Below are positions 60,493 to 64,000 of a stretch of DNA of 64,000 bases, piece after piece (position 1 is the first letter of the stretch; every line of letters begins with the position of its first letter). Source of the stretch: JBDREC01 sp043820105 [NCBI: Pseudomonadota bacterium] (lineage in GTDB: Bacteria; Bdellovibrionota_F; JAHFAK01). The notes under the pieces were generated by a model, which had not been told where the DNA came from, ran no database searches, and saw nothing but the letters and a program-made list of their open reading frames with translations. Location: the NCBI GenBank assembly GCA_043820105.1, contig JBDREC010000004.1, forward strand, positions 93,936 through 157,935. Reading direction: 5' to 3'. Both the position numbers and the translations under genes were made by a program.

Positions 60493-61446
60493 ATGAAGCT
60501 AAAACTCTTTTTATGTATATTATTTTTAATCAATCTAATTCTAAATATTGAAGTATTTCCACAATGTATTGACCTTTTTAGTCCAAATACAATTGTGCAA
60601 AAAGATAATGACAATATAATTGAATATGAAAATTCTAGATTTGAAATATCTCCTAAGGCGTCAATTTTTATTGGCCAAACAATAGAAAGCATTGGTATTC
60701 GTAATATTCTTAGAAAAGGAGAGTTTGTCTATGTAAACTCAAATATGCAAATTACGGATTTAAAAGTTTTAGCAAAAATGGCACTTAGCTTTGATGGTGA
60801 AGTTTATAGAGTGCATGTTATTCGAAGAAATGAACTTTATATTGAAAATAATGAGGGTAAAATTGAAGTTAATAATGGTAGCGTTTTAATTTTGGAAAAA
60901 GATACAAGGATGGTTTCCAGTGCTACTAATGGTTTATTTGCCTTTGATATGAGACAACAAGAATATTCATTTTCTTCAGAAAATCTTGATGTTCAAAGAG
61001 CCTTTGAATTGAATCAAGCAATTTTAGTTGGGAATAAAGAAGCTATTAAAAAAGCAAAAGTCTTTTATTTTTTTGAATATGAATCAGTGGGTGGTAATGC
61101 CGGAAGCGCAAGAGAAGCTCATAATATGTATATTGACAAGCGGACTTCATTAATTAAAGCTGTAGGAAACTATCAACATATACCTAAAAAGATACTCAGT
61201 GATCCCAACTTTATGGAGATTACAATTTTAGTAAAAATAGATATGAGCGCGTTCAAGGGGATTATAGGAGAATTGAATCTTGTAATTGAAGAAAATCCTG
61301 GTGGAAATTTAAGTTTAATAAGTATGGTTGATCATTTTAGTTCATTTAAAATAGTGGAAATTCTTTATCCTTCAATACTAACCCAAGAAGTTAAATCATC
61401 TTTAGATGCATTAATAGGAATTTCTTTTAGACAGCCACAACAGTAA
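60493..61446 (+). CDS. Secreted protein of unknown function
   Basis: A signal peptide (about 1-23, ending VFPQ or near it) precedes 295 residues without a recognised domain. An N-terminal region with ISPKASIFIGQTIESIGIRN, then ENNEGKIEVNNGSVLILEKD, reads as beta-rich. The second half alternates strands and helices. GAGG precedes the ATG. It is convergent with the minus-strand gene at 61466, 19 bases apart. Confidence 0.62.
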   Translation: MKLKLFLCILFLINLILNIEVFPQCIDLFSPNTIVQKDNDNIIEYENSRFEISPKASIFIGQTIESIGIRNILRKGEFVYVNSNMQITDLKVLAKMALSFDGEVYRVHVIRRNELYIENNEGKIEVNNGSVLILEKDTRMVSSATNGLFAFDMRQQEYSFSSENLDVQRAFELNQAILVGNKEAIKKAKVFYFFEYESVGGNAGSAREAHNMYIDKRTSLIKAVGNYQHIPKKILSDPNFMEITILVKIDMSAFKGIIGELNLVIEENPGGNLSLISMVDHFSSFKIVEILYPSILTQEVKSSLDALIGISFRQPQQ

Positions 61447-61465
61447 CATTCATTATATTATCTAA

Positions 61466-62323
61466 TTAACTATTTTGTTTTATTAGCTCACCAGTTTTAT
61501 CATCAAGTTCTTTTCCAAGTTCTGTTAAACTTCCTCCAAGGATTTTTATCAGTTTTTGGATTTCCATTATGCGTGAATGAAGATTTGTAACAAAAGCAAA
61601 GATAACGGGCTTGGGTATTATTTTAGAAAAATAATTATTATATATTACATCATAATTTTTCATTTCACCAGAGTCAACGAAATCAATAATAGCAACATCA
61701 GCTGCAATATGAGGTTCTATAATTTTTGGATCTTTTAAGGTTAGGGTAAAGGCATTAAAATAATCCTTGCTTAAGATTTTCCCAAGATCAACTTTAATAG
61801 CAAGTTTCACATAAGCATGACCTATGAGCTCATCATCAGCGTTTGTAATATCATAAGCAAAGCCAATTGTTTTAAAAAGCTTTACATCTCCAACAATAAC
61901 ATCTTCTGAATATTCCTTAAATGAAACCTGGTAAATGTGGGCTAGTAAATTGTTATTTTGATCGTAAACATCTATGTTTCTATCAAATGCCCTTTTTCCA
62001 GGCACTTCATCTGTATAGGCAAGCGTTGACTTTTTATTAAAGGGCCAGGCATCCCATCTATACCATTCTTTAAAATAGTTATATGTTTCCATCTGATAAT
62101 TGATTCCCCAACTTGACCTGTCAATTGATCCTGCGATTCCCTTGCTTCCATCTTCTCTTTCTAAATAAATATCAAGGTTATCAGAATCACCCTGAAAATA
62201 AAAAATAAATTCATTCGGATTTTGCGGGTTTGGTACAGGCTCCTTTAAGTCAAAGGAATATGAAACAGTAATGCTTGAAACGACGAATAAAAAAATTGCT
62301 AGAAATAGATACTTAAAATTCAT
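61466..62323 (-). CDS. Secreted protein of unknown function
   Basis: The signal peptide ends VSYS|FD near residue 23. The 262-residue mature part starts with EPVPNPQNPNEFIFYFQGDS and has alternating strands with many aromatic residues (YFKEWYRWDAWPF), then a C-terminal helical tail (about 240-285). GGAGGGG lies 7 bases before the ATG, and a family C heptamer tract lies just upstream of that. No family recognised. Confidence 0.65.
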   Translation of the reverse strand: MNFKYLFLAIFLFVVSSITVSYSFDLKEPVPNPQNPNEFIFYFQGDSDNLDIYLEREDGSKGIAGSIDRSSWGINYQMETYNYFKEWYRWDAWPFNKKSTLAYTDEVPGKRAFDRNIDVYDQNNNLLAHIYQVSFKEYSEDVIVGDVKLFKTIGFAYDITNADDELIGHAYVKLAIKVDLGKILSKDYFNAFTLTLKDPKIIEPHIAADVAIIDFVDSGEMKNYDVIYNNYFSKIIPKPVIFAFVTNLHSRIMEIQKLIKILGGSLTELGKELDDKTGELIKQNS

Positions 62324-62336
62324 TTTTGTCCCCTCC

Positions 62337-62367
62337 GTAATAAGTGGTAAGCTGTAAGTGGTAAGTA
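62337..62367. repeat. Heptamer repeat, family C
   Basis: On the minus strand, units CTTACCA, CTTACAG, CTTACCA and CTTATTA run into CGGAGGGG, the ribosome site of the gene at 62323. This mirrors the arrangement at 60148-60190 in the opposite strand direction. Confidence 0.88.
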
Positions 62368-62410
62368 GGGCAATGGCTTAATCACATCCTTGAATTGTTT
62401 TGTGCGCCAG

Positions 62411-62434
62411 AGCACCAGTCACCAGTCGCCAGGA
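62411..62434. repeat. Short heptamer repeat, family F (CACCAGT)
   Basis: Units CACCAGT, CACCAGT and CGCCAGG in register. A further heptamer family, seen only here. Confidence 0.6.
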
Positions 62435-62559
62435 GGACATCTTCTGTCATCCTTAACTTGTTTCAGGATCCACTCTTGTTAAAATTGTGAATTAATTCTT
62501 TTTCGAAGGGGAGTAAAAATATAATATAATTTTGCTATTAATTGGCAAGTAAAATAGTG

Positions 62560-63891
62560 CTAAAATCTATCCCAAAGTGCTTTAGAAAGCTCAAGTGATT
62601 TTGCGTTTATTTCGTCTTCATCTATGTCAATTTTCAATTCTTTATTTTCCATTAATACTTTTCCAGAAGCAATCGTTGTGTCAACAAAAGATCCTGAAAC
62701 ACCAAAAATAATGTGTCCATATAAAGAGTTTGCATCAAGTGGAGTTGGAATCTGGTAATCCATTAAAATAACATCAGCAGCTCCGCCTTCTTCTAATCTT
62801 CCTAATTTTTCTTCAGTCCAATATCTGTCAGCAATTTTAGGATTGTTTTCTAGCAAGGTTCCAGCGGCTTCCATAAAAGCAATGCAAGGATCATTGTGAG
62901 ATAAGTGTTGTACCCAGAGGCAAGATCTCAACTCTTCAAGCATATTAACTGTCATGGCATCTGTTCCAAGACCTACTAAGATCCCCTTTTGTGCGATTTT
63001 GGGAAGATCCATTACACCAACAGCGTTATTCATATTTGACTGTGGATTGTGAACAATGATGGAATCTGTTTCTTTAATAAGATCTATTTCATTGTCATTA
63101 ACATGCACGCAGTGGCCAAGGATTGTTTTAGGTCCTAAGATTCCAAACTTTTTAAATCTTTCAACAACTCTTAAGCCAAAGTTTTTAACATTGTAATCCT
63201 GGTCAGATTGAGCTTCTGCTGTGTGAACATGAAAGCCAGTGTTTAAACAGTTCCCAAGTTCAGCGGCTTTTTCCATTGTTTTGTCATTGATTGTAAAGGA
63301 TGCATGCATTCCAAACAATGCTTTAATGTGTGGATCATTTCTGTCTTTGCATTTTTTGATAAAATCTACATTTTCGGCAAGCCCTTGCTCTGCAATAAAT
63401 TCACCATCTCTGTCAGAAAGTTCATAACAAAGGGAAGCCCTAAGCCCTGTTTCTTTAACTGCTTGTTCAATTTTATCAAGTGATCCTAAAACAGCATAAG
63501 GCGAAGCATGATGGTCAATAAAAGTTGTTGTGCCATGTCTAATGCCTGAAATTAAAGGAAGTAAGGCACTATAATAAGTGTCATCTAAAGTAAGCTTTTT
63601 ATCAAGCCTCCACCAAAGATTTTCCAGCACTTCCTGGAAATTGCATGATAGCGCAGCTTTTCCAAGACCCCGTGCAAAGGTTGAATAAAAGTGCATGTGC
63701 GCGCAAATAAAACCAGGCATAACAAGTTTATTTTTCGCGTCAATTGTTTTGTCATAGCTTTTAGTAAATTCGCTAAGAGGCGCTATCTTTTTAATCTTAT
63801 CATTTTCAATTAATAGAGCATGATCGTAAAGCACGGCATTATTTTTACCAAGTGTAGCGATTACACCGTTTTTGATTAGAATTGAGGACAT
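62560..63891 (-). CDS. ssnA: Amidohydrolase SsnA
   Basis: ATG 63891 has AGGAG 6 bases upstream and matches the usual N-terminus; the frame could extend 17 codons further but without family support. Metal ligands of the cytosine-deaminase-like amidohydrolase fold are present: HMHFYSTFARG near 62, ALFGMHASF with its His, FHVHTAEA, ILGHCVH, and GLGTDAM with its Asp. LENLWWRLDKKL and TTFIDHHASPYA are typical of SsnA. The substrate in SsnA proteins is unproven; in several bacteria the gene lies with purine and selenium-dependent hydroxylase genes. None are in view here. Confidence 0.88.
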   Translation of the reverse strand: MSSILIKNGVIATLGKNNAVLYDHALLIENDKIKKIAPLSEFTKSYDKTIDAKNKLVMPGFICAHMHFYSTFARGLGKAALSCNFQEVLENLWWRLDKKLTLDDTYYSALLPLISGIRHGTTTFIDHHASPYAVLGSLDKIEQAVKETGLRASLCYELSDRDGEFIAEQGLAENVDFIKKCKDRNDPHIKALFGMHASFTINDKTMEKAAELGNCLNTGFHVHTAEAQSDQDYNVKNFGLRVVERFKKFGILGPKTILGHCVHVNDNEIDLIKETDSIIVHNPQSNMNNAVGVMDLPKIAQKGILVGLGTDAMTVNMLEELRSCLWVQHLSHNDPCIAFMEAAGTLLENNPKIADRYWTEEKLGRLEEGGAADVILMDYQIPTPLDANSLYGHIIFGVSGSFVDTTIASGKVLMENKELKIDIDEDEINAKSLELSKALWDRF

Positions 63892-64000
63892 GGTGATCTC
63901 CTTTTGATTGCATGTTTTTGTAGTGGAGGGGGGTTTGCCCACCCAAAAAATAAAGAAGGGGAAAAACCCACCACAAACATTAAAAATATTTTAATAAATT

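Noticed and set aside
63911-63976. Imperfect inverted repeat at the window edge (GTGG...GGGTTT with AAACCC...CCAC)
   Set aside because: It has several ways to pair and is cut close to the window end, so neither a terminator nor an element boundary can be set.
1-64000. tRNA or rRNA genes
   Set aside because: A visual scan for T-loop (GGTTCRA) patterns with matching stems and for conserved rRNA segments found none. A tRNAscan run would settle it.

Overview
The window is AT-rich DNA from a bacterium with a Gram-negative type envelope. The evidence for that is an RND efflux system, an OmpA-like domain on a lipoprotein, SurA/PpiC-type periplasmic folding factors, many lipobox signal peptides, a prepilin with its prepilin peptidase, and a GlpT-type transporter. 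No rRNA or tRNA gene and no phylogenetic marker was seen, so no phylum is named. Spacing is tight and almost everything is chromosomal housekeeping. No phage, insertion sequence or CRISPR array was found.

Layout. 1-3657: end of an RND adaptor gene and its AcrB-type pump. 3693-5024 (minus): chorismate synthase fused to chorismate mutase. 5203-10570: three lipoproteins, two with Pro-rich repeat linkers and two behind sigma-54-like promoters. 10708-11931: an AAA/DUF4143 ATPase. 11961-17429 (minus): aroF-aroB-aroDE-aroA-aroK. With the aroC fusion, the window encodes all seven shikimate steps plus chorismate mutase. 17598-23282: an aerotolerance (Bat) operon. 23285-26878: an ABC exporter with a degenerate M1-peptidase-like partner. 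27048-29784: three PpiC/SurA proteins in tandem. 29869-32892: a family 4 uracil-DNA glycosylase and two SPFH proteins, one of them a lipoprotein. 32902-34190 (minus): a prepilin and an SRPBCC protein. 34582-39394: panG-panB-panC-coaC-coaB-coaX-panD, complete from ketoisovalerate and aspartate to 4'-phosphopantetheine. 39759-42212: an ABC exporter and the prepilin peptidase. 42278-45137: hsp20 and lon. 45165-47782: two CorC/HlyC-type CBS membrane proteins. 47898-49427: an organophosphate transporter. 49763-62323: mostly secreted or lipoprotein genes of unknown function, including a glycosyltransferase fused to an amidohydrolase. 62560-63891 (minus): ssnA.

The most striking signal is not a gene. 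Many intergenic gaps hold short tandem repeats whose unit is always seven bases, in at least seven unrelated sequence families. They resemble the STRR repeats known from cyanobacteria. They are oriented relative to the neighbouring gene: one orientation follows stop codons, often including the stop codon itself, and the opposite orientation precedes start codons. Four repeat tracts lie in frame inside aroA and one lies at the start of batC. Two inverted pairs form hairpins, one of them exactly between coaC and coaB.

Other points of interest are the glycosyltransferase-amidohydrolase fusion, the aroC-chorismate mutase fusion, a beta-propeller inserted into an Ig-like domain, a class II CRP-like promoter before the prepilin gene, and two large hairpin elements (39497-39598 and 51661-51787).
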